NCBI RefSeq assembly: GCF_000730625.1 | Contig: NZ_BBIT01000002.1 | Span: 889,811 to 953,810, forward strand | Reading direction: 5' to 3' | Length of the DNA: 64,000 nt | Origin: Pseudomonas oryzihabitans NBRC 102199 | GTDB taxonomy: Bacteria; Pseudomonadota; Gammaproteobacteria; Pseudomonadales; Pseudomonadaceae | In this document: in pieces, positions 1 through 8,070 of the stretch | Numbering within the stretch: the first letter of the stretch is position 1 | How the letters are laid out: every line of letters starts with the position of its first letter | Notes under the pieces: model-generated | Database searches by the model: none | What the model saw: the letters and a program-made list of their open reading frames with translations, nothing else | What the model was told of the DNA's origin: nothing | Translations under genes and position numbers: made by a program

Positions 1-409
1 CCAGGCGGCGATGCCGCGTATCGAGATAGACAGTCACTACAGGGCCCTGATAGCCAGAAATCAAAGCCGACCTTAGAAAAAGAGCATCCCGAAGTGAAAT
101 ATCGTTAAGGCATTACTTCATGAACAAGTGGTTGTCCGCTGCCTTCAGCCATGCAATGGCTCAATACTCAACGTCTTGCCGCGATAATTCCGCAGCCCAT
201 CTAACGATCATTCAAGCGACCAATAAAATCATAAGCTTATAAAAATTATCCACACCAAGACCCAACTGTTGCGGGAACAACACTTCTGGCAAGGAATAAT
301 TCGAGACATATCCTTAGCACTTTTGACAACTGGCCAATGGCTCGAAGTGCCTTTTAGACTTGAGCCAACTCTGCACTTGTCAAAGTCCGCCATGTTTTTA
401 TCCAGCAAG
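1..409. other. AT-richer gene-poor left edge
   Basis: This stretch is visibly poorer in G and C than the remaining window, especially 50-400, with runs such as the A/T-rich block at 216-260 that includes an ATAAGCTTAT palindrome. One frame is open from the left edge to a TAG at 74-76 (about 24 codons) and could be the C-terminus of a gene lying to the left, but it has no recognisable motif. I see no convincing complete gene. The base composition suggests acquired or decaying sequence, or a long regulatory region. Confidence 0.5.
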
Positions 410-673
410 ATGCTCCGTACGGGTGAACCTGCACCCACTTCCCCGATAAAGATTCATGCGAGGCCGGCGGGCAGGCAGCAAGACGAATGGGCTCCGTCCA
501 CCCGCTACCGTCCCGCAGCGCCGGTAGCGGTCCTGAAAACCTTGGGCCGCCGTCTGCTGGCGGCGATCGCCCTGATCGGCCACACCCGCGCCGCCCAGGC
601 CGAGATGGCCCGTCTCGGTCTCGCCCGTCCCGAATCTCTCCCGACAGCATTAGAAGGATCTCCATTCCCATGA
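410..673 (+). CDS. Hypothetical small protein coupled to the downstream flavoprotein gene
   Basis: An open frame ends with a TGA whose bases overlap the ATG of the next gene (ATGA at 670-673), the overlap used throughout this window by real translationally coupled genes. The C-terminal half is Leu/Ala/Arg-rich and ends with an AEMARLGLARPE-like segment faintly reminiscent of DUF1127 tails; the N-terminal half is low-complexity and Pro/Arg-rich. The start is uncertain: ATG at 392 and ATG at 410 are both in frame and neither has a good ribosome-binding site. It could equally be non-coding leader sequence, and I assign no function. Confidence 0.3.
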   Translation: MLRTGEPAPTSPIKIHARPAGRQQDEWAPSTRYRPAAPVAVLKTLGRRLLAAIALIGHTRAAQAEMARLGLARPESLPTALEGSPFP

Positions 674-1893
674 GCATCATTTCCGCAGGCTGGGGCGCCG
701 GCCCTTCCGCGCGCCATGCCGACCTCTCCGCGCGCTTTCAGCCGCTGTTCCAGCGCATCCGCGCGGGCGCCATCCAACGCGAGGTGCAGCGGCGGCTGCC
801 GGTCGAAGAGCTGGACTGGCTGAAGGCGGCGGGCTTCACCGCCCTGCGGCTGCCGGTCGAGCACGGCGGCGCGGGCGTCACCCTGCCGGAACTGTTCGCC
901 CTGCTCATCGAACTGGGCGAGGCGGATTCCAATCTGGTCCAGGCCCTGCGCGGCCACATGGGCTTTGTCGAGGGCCTGCTCAACAGCGACGACCCGGCGC
1001 GCCGCAGCCGCTGGTTCGCGCGCATCGCTGCCGGCGAGACAATAGGTCCGGCGTCCAGCGAAGTCGGCGATGCCCGGCGCGCCGAGTTCAGCACCCGCGT
1101 ACGCCGCGAGGGCGACGCCCTGCTGCTCTCCGGCACCAAGTTCTATACCACCGGTTCGCTCTATGCCGACTGGATCGACGTGGGCGCCACCGACGAGGCC
1201 GGCAATCGCGTCATGGTCACCGTCCGCCGCGATGCCCCCGGCGTCGAGGTGGTGGATGACTGGAATGGCTTCGGCCAGACCCTGACCGCCAGCGGCACGG
1301 CGACCTTCACCAATGTGCGCGTAGAGCCTGCGGACGTGGTGGCGGTGGGCGAGCGCTTCCGCTATTCACCCGGCTTCTTCCAGGTCTTTCACCTCGCCAA
1401 TCTGGCGGGCCTGGGACGGGCCATGAGCAGCGAGGTAGCGGCCGCGGTCGCCGCTCGCACCCGCACCTTCACCATCGGCAACGCCGACCGTGTCAGCCAG
1501 GATCCCCAGGTGCTGGCCGTGGTAGGCCAGGTACGCAGCGCGGCCTACTGCGCCGGGGTGATCGCCCTGAAGAACGCCGAGGCCTTGCAGCGGGTGCATG
1601 ACCTCAGGCAGACGGACGACCAGGCCGCCGAGGATCGCGCGGTGGCGCTGGCCGAACTGGAAGTCTGCCAATCGCTCAATGTGGTGACGGACCTGATCAT
1701 CGAGGCCTCCGGACGCCTGTTCGACGCCCTGGGCGCCTCGGCCACGCTGAGACCCCAGGGTCTGGATCGCTTCTGGCGCAATGCCCGCACCCTCGCCTCC
1801 CACAATCCGCGCATCTACAAGGATCGAATCGTCGGCGACTTCGCGGTCAACGGCACCCCCCCGCCGCCGCAGTGGAAGATCGGCGTCGCCTAG
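670..1893 (+). CDS. SfnB/DszC-like acyl-CoA dehydrogenase-fold flavoprotein
   Basis: A 407-residue protein with the acyl-CoA dehydrogenase fold: a helical N-terminal domain, the central beta domain containing SGTKFYTTG and a short FTNVRV segment, and a C-terminal four-helix domain. This subgroup includes SfnB and DszC-type flavin monooxygenases that act in sulfur scavenging. The position beside tauABCD supports a role in using organosulfur compounds, probably with reduced FMN or FAD supplied by a separate reductase. The ATG at 670 is chosen because AGAAGGA lies 11 bases upstream and because the in-frame extension to 487 is Arg/Pro-rich and unlike the family. The substrate cannot be read from sequence; an ordinary acyl-CoA dehydrogenase is the alternative. 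Confidence 0.75.
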   Translation: MSIISAGWGAGPSARHADLSARFQPLFQRIRAGAIQREVQRRLPVEELDWLKAAGFTALRLPVEHGGAGVTLPELFALLIELGEADSNLVQALRGHMGFVEGLLNSDDPARRSRWFARIAAGETIGPASSEVGDARRAEFSTRVRREGDALLLSGTKFYTTGSLYADWIDVGATDEAGNRVMVTVRRDAPGVEVVDDWNGFGQTLTASGTATFTNVRVEPADVVAVGERFRYSPGFFQVFHLANLAGLGRAMSSEVAAAVAARTRTFTIGNADRVSQDPQVLAVVGQVRSAAYCAGVIALKNAEALQRVHDLRQTDDQAAEDRAVALAELEVCQSLNVVTDLIIEASGRLFDALGASATLRPQGLDRFWRNARTLASHNPRIYKDRIVGDFAVNGTPPPPQWKIGVA

Positions 1894-1997
1894 GCCGCCG
1901 AACCGGCCGGAAACCCCGACGAGAGCCGCCCTGCCCGGCTGGCCGCCGCCCCCGGCGATGCTTTAAGCTCGCCGGCCTTACCCCCTGGAGCGGTGTC

Positions 1998-2132
1998 ATG
2001 GAAAGGTCTCGCAGCAATCGTCAGGCCATGTGGAAGGCCATCAAGGATCCGCGCTTCATCCCGGTCGCGGTGGCGGCCGTGTGCATCGTGCTGTTCTTCG
2101 TATTCGGGCTGATCGACGTCCTGGGCAACTGA
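1998..2132 (+). CDS. Small single-pass membrane protein
   Basis: A 44-residue open frame has a basic N-terminus (MERSRSNRQ), then a strongly hydrophobic helix (VAVAAVCIVLFFVFGLI) and a short LGN tail. A GGAG lies just upstream of ATG 1998; ATG 2028 would give a 34-residue form. The positive-inside charge and a single transmembrane helix are typical of real bacterial small membrane proteins. It sits in the gap between the SfnB-like gene and the convergent tauD. No family is recognised and the function is unknown. Confidence 0.45.
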   Translation: MERSRSNRQAMWKAIKDPRFIPVAVAAVCIVLFFVFGLIDVLGN

Positions 2133-2175
2133 TCTTCCGCCGGGACGCCGGCCTATCCCTGCTGCGGACAGGCCA

Positions 2176-3027
2176 TCATCCCTGCTCGCCCGGCCCGCGG
2201 GGACGGTCGCCCAGGATGGTCGCCCGGTGCATCACGCGCCGCTGCGGACGATAGTCGTCACAGGCGTAGTGCTGGGTGATGCGGTTGTCCCAGAAGGCCA
2301 GATCGCCCGCCTGCCACTGCCAGCGCACCTGGAATTCAGGTCGGGCGGCATGGGCGAACAGCAATTGCAGCAGCGCCTCGCTCTCGGCTTCTTCCAGCTC
2401 GACGATCCGGGTGGTGAAGCCGGCGCTGACGAACAGCCCCTTGACCCCGGTCTCCGGGTGCACCCTCACCACCGGATGACGCACCGGCGGGTTGGCCGCG
2501 CGTGCCGCATTGAAACGCTGCAAGCCTTCCGGCGTCTGGCCGAAGCGCTCCAGCGGAAAGGATTTGCTCAGGTCGTGCCAGGCACTGAGACCGTCGAGCA
2601 GCCCGCGAAGCGGTGCGGACAGCGCCGCATAGGCCGCGGAATTGCTCGCCCAGAGGGTATCGCCGCCATAGGCAGGCACCTGGCGCGCGCTGAGCAGCGA
2701 CCCCAGCGGCGGCGTCTGGATGAAGGTCACATCCGTATGCCAGAGCGCGTTGTCCCTCAGGTCGTTCAACTCGGTATCCAGCACCAGGATTTCCGGCTGC
2801 TCGGGATGCTTGGGATAGATCGGGTGGATGTGCAGATCGCCGAAATGAGCCGCCACGTCCCGTTGCTGGCGTGGCGTCAGCAATTGGTCACGCAGAAACA
2901 GCACCTTATGCTCCAGCAGCCCCTGGTGGAGTGCCGTGTGGCTGGCGGCGTCCAGGGGCTCGCGCAGATCCATGCCATGGACGCGTGCCCCGAGGGCGGG
3001 GCTCAGACGTTCGAAGGTAAGGGGCAT
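2176..3027 (-). CDS. tauD: Taurine/alkylsulfonate alpha-ketoglutarate dioxygenase
   Basis: A 283-residue Fe(II)/2-oxoglutarate dioxygenase of the TauD/TfdA family. These enzymes hydroxylate an alkylsulfonate such as taurine beside the sulfonate, releasing sulfite and an aldehyde in the cytoplasm. The metal-binding HxD is visible in WHTDVTF and the distal His in the ITQHYA region, followed by the 2-oxoglutarate-binding Arg in the HRATI segment. Start ATG 3027 is preferred over 3054 because AGGGAG precedes it and [10 protein letters not shown] is a natural family N-terminus. It is last in tauABCD, 10 bases after tauC. The exact sulfonate cannot be fixed from sequence. Confidence 0.88.
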   Translation of the reverse strand: MPLTFERLSPALGARVHGMDLREPLDAASHTALHQGLLEHKVLFLRDQLLTPRQQRDVAAHFGDLHIHPIYPKHPEQPEILVLDTELNDLRDNALWHTDVTFIQTPPLGSLLSARQVPAYGGDTLWASNSAAYAALSAPLRGLLDGLSAWHDLSKSFPLERFGQTPEGLQRFNAARAANPPVRHPVVRVHPETGVKGLFVSAGFTTRIVELEEAESEALLQLLFAHAARPEFQVRWQWQAGDLAFWDNRITQHYACDDYRPQRRVMHRATILGDRPRGPGEQG

Positions 3028-3037
3028 GGACGTCTCC

Positions 3038-3853
3038 CTACTGCCAGCCGGCATAGCGCCGCTGCAGGGCGCGCAGGCCCAGTTCGATGGACAGGGCGAT
3101 GCTGGCGATCAGCAGGATGCCCACCACCACCACGTCGGTGGCCATGAACTGGGCGGCCGATTGCACCATGAAGCCCAGGCCCCGATTGGCCGCGATCAAC
3201 TCAGCGGCCACCAGGGTCGACCAGCCCACCCCCAGGGCGATCCGCAGGCCGGTGAGGATGTCGGGCAAGGCACTGGGCAGGATGACGTGCCGCACCACCT
3301 GCCCTCGCGAGGCGCCCAGGCAGCGCACTGCCTGGCGTCGCGCCGGATCGACCCGGCGCACCCCACCCACGGTGGCGATCAGCAAGGGCGCGAACAACGC
3401 CAGATAGATCAGCAGCACCTTGGACAGCTCGCCGATGCCGAACCAGATCACCATCAGCGGCAGGTAGGCCAGCGGTGGAATCGGCCGATAGAACTCCACC
3501 AGGGGGTCCAGCGCGGCGTTCAGGGTCGGGTTGAGGCCCATGGCGATGCCCAGGGGTACCGCGGTCAGCACGGCCGCCAGCAGCGCCGCCAGCACCCGCA
3601 GCAGGCTGGTGCCCAGGTGCTGCCAGAGGCTGGCATCCAGATAGCCGTCGGCGAGCAGTCCCTGCAGAGCGACCAGCAGTTGTTCGGGCGACGGCAGGAA
3701 CAGGGTATCCACCCAACCCAGATGGGTCGCGCTCCACCAGAGCGTCGCCACGCCTGCCAGGGTGCCCAGCGCTACCACGCGGCGGCGGTCCAGGTGCAGT
3801 CGACGGCGTTCCCGGGTATCGCGCAGGGAGGTTGTCAGGGTGTCAGAGGACAT
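3038..3853 (-). CDS. tauC: Sulfonate ABC transporter permease
   Basis: A 271-residue inner-membrane permease of the nitrate/sulfonate/taurine ABC family with about six hydrophobic helices. An Arg-rich cytoplasmic N-terminus comes first, and the EAA-type coupling loop is seen around [17 protein letters not shown]. It forms the channel for uptake of taurine or related sulfonates with TauA and TauB. It overlaps the end of tauB by 11 bases, so the two are probably co-translated. Length is normal for the family. Confidence 0.9.
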   Translation of the reverse strand: MSSDTLTTSLRDTRERRRLHLDRRRVVALGTLAGVATLWWSATHLGWVDTLFLPSPEQLLVALQGLLADGYLDASLWQHLGTSLLRVLAALLAAVLTAVPLGIAMGLNPTLNAALDPLVEFYRPIPPLAYLPLMVIWFGIGELSKVLLIYLALFAPLLIATVGGVRRVDPARRQAVRCLGASRGQVVRHVILPSALPDILTGLRIALGVGWSTLVAAELIAANRGLGFMVQSAAQFMATDVVVVGILLIASIALSIELGLRALQRRYAGWQ

Positions 3854-4631
3854 GATCGGGAGACTCCTGCAGAAAGAGGTCGAGCAACTCCTGGCGCAGC
3901 TCGGCGAAAAGGGGATCGGCCTTGATCGCGCGAACGGGCTCCCCCGCCAGATGGCGGCGGGCGAAAGGCACCTCCAGGCGGCGGACGATGCGCGCGGGCG
4001 GTCCGTCCAGCACCAGCAGCTCGGTCGCCAGAAACAGCGCCTCGTCGACGCTGTGTGTGATGAGGAACAGACCCTTGCCGGTGCGTTTCCATACCTCCAG
4101 CAACAGCACCTGCATGCGTTCCCGGGTCAGGGCGTCGAGGGCGCCGAAGGGTTCGTCGAGCAGCAGGAAATCCGGGTCCACCGCCAGGGCGCGGGCCAGA
4201 CCCAGGCGTTGGCGCTGACCACCCGAGAGTTCGCCGATGGCGTGCTCGGCATGCTGCGGCAGCCCCACCAGCTCGAGCATCTCGCGGGCCCTGGCCTCGC
4301 GCTCGGCACGACCCAGCCCGCGCAGGCGCAGGCCCAGGGCGACGTTGTCGAGCGCATTGAGCCAGGGCATCAGGGCGTCGTCCTGGAACACCACGCCGCG
4401 TTCGCCGCCCGGCCCTGCCAGGGTCCGGCCATCGAGCTGCACGCGCCCTTCATCCAGGGATTGAAAACCGGCGAGCACGTTGAGCAGGCTGGATTTGCCA
4501 CAGCCGGACGGACCCAGCACGACCAGGGAGGCGCCCTTCTCCACCGCGAGGTCGAGACGCTGCAGGATCGGTTGACGACGGCCACGGCGGACGAATCCGA
4601 GGCTGGCCTGTTCCAGGGTGAGTCGACTCAT
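3843..4631 (-). CDS. tauB: Sulfonate ABC transporter ATP-binding protein
   Basis: A 262-residue ABC ATPase with Walker A GPSGCGKSS, the signature ELSGGQRQR, Walker B FLLLDEPFGALD and the H-loop in ITHSVDEA. It energises sulfonate uptake by TauC. The start at 4631 gives MSRLTLEQ, a normal family N-terminus; the frame continues upstream only through low-complexity sequence and through the terminator hairpin that follows tauA. It overlaps tauC at its 3' end. Confidence 0.9.
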   Translation of the reverse strand: MSRLTLEQASLGFVRRGRRQPILQRLDLAVEKGASLVVLGPSGCGKSSLLNVLAGFQSLDEGRVQLDGRTLAGPGGERGVVFQDDALMPWLNALDNVALGLRLRGLGRAEREARAREMLELVGLPQHAEHAIGELSGGQRQRLGLARALAVDPDFLLLDEPFGALDALTRERMQVLLLEVWKRTGKGLFLITHSVDEALFLATELLVLDGPPARIVRRLEVPFARRHLAGEPVRAIKADPLFAELRQELLDLFLQESPDHVL

Positions 4632-4652
4632 GACCGGCTCCTGTCGGCTGGG

Positions 4653-4677
4653 AAAAAAAGCCCCTCCGGAGAGGGGC
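4653..4677 (-). terminator. Intrinsic terminator between tauA and tauB
   Basis: Reading the minus strand, GCCCCTC pairs perfectly with GAGGGGC across a four-base loop and is followed at once by seven T residues. This is a textbook rho-independent terminator lying 22 bases after the tauA stop and before tauB. It probably lets most transcripts end after tauA, giving excess binding protein over membrane components. Confidence 0.8.
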
Positions 4678-4699
4678 GAATCGTGGCGTGAGAGGATCG

Positions 4700-5686
4700 C
4701 TATTGAGCCTTGCGGACGTATTCGGCGCTGACATAGGGCGAGTAGTCGTCGAGCACCGTGGGAATGCGCTTCTGTTCCTTGAGAAATTCGGCGGTGTGGG
4801 CGATGGCCTTGGCCGTGCCGCCACCGAGCAGATCGGGCCCGAGTTGCGCCTGGGCATCCGGATAACGTGAGCCGGCCAGTAATTCGGGGATGTCCGCGGC
4901 GTCCGCGCCGGTCAGGCGAGCGATCTTTCTGGCCTGCTCGGACTGCGCATCCCACGCCTTGCCATGGGCCTGGTAGTCGGCGAAGGCCTGTAAGGTGACC
5001 TTGGCGTACTGGGCGATGATCTCGGGATGCTTTTCGGCGAAGTCCTTGCGCGCCACCCAGACCTCGAAGGTTGGCGCACCCCAGCTGCCCACCTGGGCGG
5101 CATCGGCGAGCACCTTCCCGTTCTTCTTGATCTCGCCCAGCGCGGGTGACCAGACGAAGGCGCCATCGATGTCACCGCGGCGCCAGGCAGCGGCGATCTC
5201 GGTAGGATTGAGGTTGACGATCTTGACCTTGGCCGGATCCACGCCCCAGTGTTTGAGGGCTCCCAGCAGGCTGTAGTGGGAGGTGGAGACGAAGGGCGTG
5301 GCGATGGTCTTGCCGACCAGTTGCTCGGGTCTGTCGATCCCGCTGCCATCGCGTACGACCAGGGCTTCGGCGGAATCGATTTGCGCGGAGACGAGGAAGG
5401 TCACCAGCGGCAGCTTGCGGGAGGTGGCCGCCGCCAGCGGGCTGGAGCCGAGATTGCCGATCTGCACGTCACCCGACGCCAGCGCGGCGACGACCTCGGG
5501 ACCGCTGTTGAAACGGCGCCAGTCGATCTTCTGGCCAATCGCCTGATCGTAGCGGCCATCGGCCTGGGCGACCTTGGAGGGATCTACACCGGTCTGGTAG
5601 CCGACCACCAGATCGGCAGCGGTCGCCTGCACCGCGAGCGTTGCCAGGCCTGCAGCCAGCGCCAGGGATTTTAACAGCGAATTCAT
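4700..5686 (-). CDS. tauA: Taurine/sulfonate periplasmic binding protein
   Basis: A 328-residue exported solute-binding protein. A Sec signal peptide (MNSLLKSLALAAGLATLAV, cleavage near TAADL) precedes the SsuA/TauA fold starting DLVVGYQTGVDPSKVA. It captures taurine or related sulfonates for TauBC. ATG 5686 has an excellent AAGGAGG; the alternative at 5731 lacks a signal-like start. It is the first gene of tauABCD, with an inverted repeat in its leader. Sulfate-starvation control through CysB or a Cbl-like regulator is known for the family but not proven here. Confidence 0.9.
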   Translation of the reverse strand: MNSLLKSLALAAGLATLAVQATAADLVVGYQTGVDPSKVAQADGRYDQAIGQKIDWRRFNSGPEVVAALASGDVQIGNLGSSPLAAATSRKLPLVTFLVSAQIDSAEALVVRDGSGIDRPEQLVGKTIATPFVSTSHYSLLGALKHWGVDPAKVKIVNLNPTEIAAAWRRGDIDGAFVWSPALGEIKKNGKVLADAAQVGSWGAPTFEVWVARKDFAEKHPEIIAQYAKVTLQAFADYQAHGKAWDAQSEQARKIARLTGADAADIPELLAGSRYPDAQAQLGPDLLGGGTAKAIAHTAEFLKEQKRIPTVLDDYSPYVSAEYVRKAQ

Positions 5687-5726
5687 GAAGGCCTCCTTGT
5701 CGGCAGGCACGCCGGAGCGCGCCCTC

Positions 5727-5743
5727 GGCATCGACTCGATGCC
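5727..5743. promoter_or_regulatory. Perfect 8-1-8 palindrome in the tauA leader
   Basis: GGCATCGA and TCGATGCC flank a single C, giving a 17-base perfect palindrome 41 bases upstream of the tauA start. It could be an operator for a dimeric regulator. The one-base spacer is too tight for an RNA hairpin without opening the stem. The regulator is unknown. Confidence 0.4.
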
Positions 5744-5761
5744 TGTCGGAGGCCAAGCTAA

Positions 5762-5777
5762 ACGATCTAAGTATCGT
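5762..5777. promoter_or_regulatory. Inverted repeat ACGAT-N6-ATCGT upstream of tauA
   Basis: A second, shorter inverted repeat sits 20 bases further upstream in an AT-rich stretch likely to hold the tauA promoter. The spaced dyad is compatible with a LysR-type regulator site such as CysB, but the motif is short and the assignment is a guess. Confidence 0.3.
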
Positions 5778-5891
5778 CAGATAAATAACGAAAAGGAATC
5801 AGCTTAGGCAGGGTGCTGGACGGTTGCGGACAGCGCCCGCTTCCACCACAAAGGAGAGTACGGCCTGGAACCAGGCCGCAGAAGGCAGCAA

Positions 5892-6263
5892 TCAGCCCTT
5901 GCGCTGATTGAGGAAGCGGAAGCAGCCGGCCAGCAGGTCGTCGAAGCGCCAGGGCTTGGGCAGGTAGTAGATGTCCGGGGCGCGCTCGGGCTGCAGCTCT
6001 TCGAAATAGCCCGAAGAGACGATGATGGGCAGACCCGGCAGCTGCTGCTTGACGCGGCGCGCCAGCTCCAGGCCGTCGATGGCACCCGGCATACGGACGT
6101 CGGTGATCAGCAGATCAGGCGTCGGACGTGCACTCGACAGGTATTCCCAGGCTTGATCCGCGGTGCCGAAGGTGTGCACCTGAAAGCCTTCGCCTTCGAG
6201 CACCTCTTCCATCAGCCCGAGCAACATGTTCTCGTCTTCGACGACCACTACCACTGGTTTCAT
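5892..6263 (-). CDS. Stand-alone response-regulator receiver protein
   Basis: A 123-residue protein consisting only of a CheY-like receiver domain. It has the acidic pocket E9-D10, the phospho-acceptor Asp55 in LLITDVRMPG, the conserved Ser in IIVSSGY and the Lys-Pro in YYLPKPW. With no output domain it probably acts through protein contacts or a phosphorelay. This type resembles receivers linked to hybrid histidine kinases. No kinase gene is adjacent; the neighbours are tauA downstream and a divergent mechanosensitive channel. The cognate kinase and pathway are unknown. Confidence 0.8.
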   Translation of the reverse strand: MKPVVVVVEDENMLLGLMEEVLEGEGFQVHTFGTADQAWEYLSSARPTPDLLITDVRMPGAIDGLELARRVKQQLPGLPIIVSSGYFEELQPERAPDIYYLPKPWRFDDLLAGCFRFLNQRKG

Positions 6264-6600
6264 AAATCCGTCTCGATCTCCGCAGGTCCGCCATCTGACT
6301 GGACGTATCTCGTTGGGGCGCGAATTCTACTCCTATCCGGCGTCCGCTGCGCACTCTCCTCTGAGCTTAGACGCGAGGTGCGACATCCTGCCCCACTGAT
6401 CGACAGAAAAAAGCCAGCACTGCGCAACAGGCATCGCGCCTATTGGGGTGGTATTACTACCCAGGAACCGTTTGCCGGACATCCGGGGAACCGTGGCGAA
6501 GCCCCTCAGTCGGAAAACAGGTGTCTCGAAAGGCTCCCCGCGATTCCGGCGCGTCAGCTTTTCTGGATCACGGGGAGCCGTCTGCCTGAGGAAATTGCGC
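6264..6600. promoter_or_regulatory. Divergent control region of the receiver and mscS-like genes
   Basis: This 337-base gene-free region separates two divergent genes. A nine-base perfect inverted repeat, GGCTCCCCG at 6532-6540 and CGGGGAGCC at 6571-6579, lies just before the ribosome-binding site (GAGGAAA) of the channel gene and would form a 5' UTR stem with a 30-base loop. Near 6489 a GGAACC followed 17 bases later by TCGGA faintly resembles an extracytoplasmic-sigma promoter. No coding sequence is supported. Confidence 0.4.
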
Positions 6601-7722
6601 ATGACGGCCATCGACTGGACGGGTTGGCTCAACGCCCCCTGGATCACCACGCTGATCGCGGCGGGGGTCGCCCTGCTGATCAGCAGCGTCGCCCTGACCC
6701 TGGCGTTCGCGGCCATCCGCCGCCTGGCCAATCCCTTCCTGCTGGCGCGCAACCTGGTCAAGTACGCCGAGAAACCCGCGCGCCTGGCCGTGCCCCTGGT
6801 GGTGTTGCAAGGTGTCTGGAATTCCGCACCCGATGCCCTGCCGCTGTTGCGTGCCGTACAGCACCTCACCGGTCTGCTGAGCATCGCCGCCTTTACCTGG
6901 CTGGGCCTTCGAGCGGTCAAGGCCGTCGGCGCGACCATCGCCCTGCGCAATCCCGTGGATGTGGCGGACAACCTGCGGGCCAGGCGGATCCAGACGCAGA
7001 ATCGGGTGCTGGTGCGCAGCCTCAGCTTCATCGTCCTGCTGGTGGGCATCGCCCTGATGCTGATGACCTTCCCGGCGGTTCGCCAGGTGGGGGCGAGCCT
7101 GCTCGCCTCGGCCGGGGTCGCGGGCCTGGTCGCGGGTATCGCTGCGCGACCGGTCCTGGGCAATCTCATCGCCGGCCTGCAGATCGCCGTGACCCAGCCG
7201 ATCCGGCTGGACGATGTGGTCATCGTCGAAGGCGAATGGGGCCGGGTGGAAGAGATCACCGGCACCTACGTGGTGGTCCGCATCTGGGACGACCGCCGGC
7301 TGGTGGTCCCGCTGCAATACTTCATCGAGACGCCCTTCCAGAACTGGACGCGCTCGTCTTCCAGCCTGATCGGGTCAGTCTTCATATGGGTTGACTATTC
7401 CCTACCCCTGGCACCCATCCGCACCGAATTGGAACGCGCCTGTGCCGAGGTGCCCCATTTGTGGGATGGCCGTGTCTGCGTGCTGCAGGTGACCGATGCG
7501 TCCCACGATTCCATCCAGCTGCGCGTACTGGTGAGTTCGGGCGATTCCTCCAAGAACTGGGACCTGCGCTGCTTCGTGCGCGAGCGGCTGATTACCTACA
7601 TCAATCGCGAATTCCCCCTCTGCCTGCCCAAGCTGCGGACCGAACTGGGACGCCGTGACGTCCACCCCGCGCCACTATCCGACGAAAGGCAAGAGCCGGT
7701 CGTTCGTCAGCCAGAAGTCTGA
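6601..7722 (+). CDS. MscS-family mechanosensitive ion channel
   Basis: A 373-residue small-conductance mechanosensitive channel homologue. Hydrophobic helices near residues 15-40, 75-100 and 135-160 precede the pore helix (GVAGLVAGIAARPVLGNLIAGLQIA). The MscS beta domain (PIRLDDVVIVEGEWGRVEEI) and an alpha/beta C-terminal domain follow. Such channels release solutes on hypo-osmotic shock, which fits the adjacent trehalose and glucan genes. ATG 6601 has GAGGAAA upstream; the in-frame extension to 6448 is not family-like. The ion selectivity and gating threshold cannot be read. Confidence 0.85.
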   Translation: MTAIDWTGWLNAPWITTLIAAGVALLISSVALTLAFAAIRRLANPFLLARNLVKYAEKPARLAVPLVVLQGVWNSAPDALPLLRAVQHLTGLLSIAAFTWLGLRAVKAVGATIALRNPVDVADNLRARRIQTQNRVLVRSLSFIVLLVGIALMLMTFPAVRQVGASLLASAGVAGLVAGIAARPVLGNLIAGLQIAVTQPIRLDDVVIVEGEWGRVEEITGTYVVVRIWDDRRLVVPLQYFIETPFQNWTRSSSSLIGSVFIWVDYSLPLAPIRTELERACAEVPHLWDGRVCVLQVTDASHDSIQLRVLVSSGDSSKNWDLRCFVRERLITYINREFPLCLPKLRTELGRRDVHPAPLSDERQEPVVRQPEV

Positions 7723-8070
7723 TTTTTCGGCCAATTGTCGCGATCAGGTGACCATCAAGCGGTTCACCTGGCGGTTATTCAGAGGTGCCGGCCCGAACCG
7801 CGACGGCTTTCGGGCATGCATCTGGCAATACGAAGCAAGACCGCAACATTCGAGCGGGAAACTTGTGACGTTGTCCGTGAGTCAGTGCGAGAGCAATCTG
7901 GAAATCCGCGAAGCAGTTCTCGCCCAGATCCAGACATCTCAAGAAGAGGTGACCGGCAAAAAGGCTGTAGCAGCTCGGCTGTAGGCGTTTTTGAACCAGG
8001 AGCATCGAGCTTCAGGAAAGAAGCATTCAGGTAAACCTCAGTCTCGAACTTGCTGCATTGGGAGCGCACC
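7723..8070. other. Intergenic region before glgA
   Basis: This 348-base region holds no credible gene. A short hairpin (CAGGTG at 7745 pairing with CACCTG ending 7770) may be the 3' end of the mscS-like transcript but lacks a T-run. A second inverted repeat (GCCCGAA / TTCGGGC) lies near 7794-7815. The glgA promoter must lie in the later half, but no clear -10/-35 pair stands out, which would fit stress-sigma control. GGAG at 8061-8064 is the glgA ribosome-binding site. Confidence 0.45.

Noticed and set aside
487..669. N-terminal extension of the SfnB-like protein to 487
   Set aside because: The added 61 residues are Arg/Pro/Ser-rich and unlike the family, while ATG 670 has a ribosome-binding site and a family-like start.
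6489..6516. GGAACC-N17-TCGGA resembling an extracytoplasmic-sigma (AlgU-type) promoter for the MscS-like gene
   Set aside because: Only part of each element matches and similar strings occur by chance at this GC content; kept only as a remark.
7655..7984. Plus-strand open frame overlapping the end of the MscS-like gene
   Set aside because: No ribosome-binding site, no hydrophobic or conserved pattern, and it covers the probable glgA promoter region.
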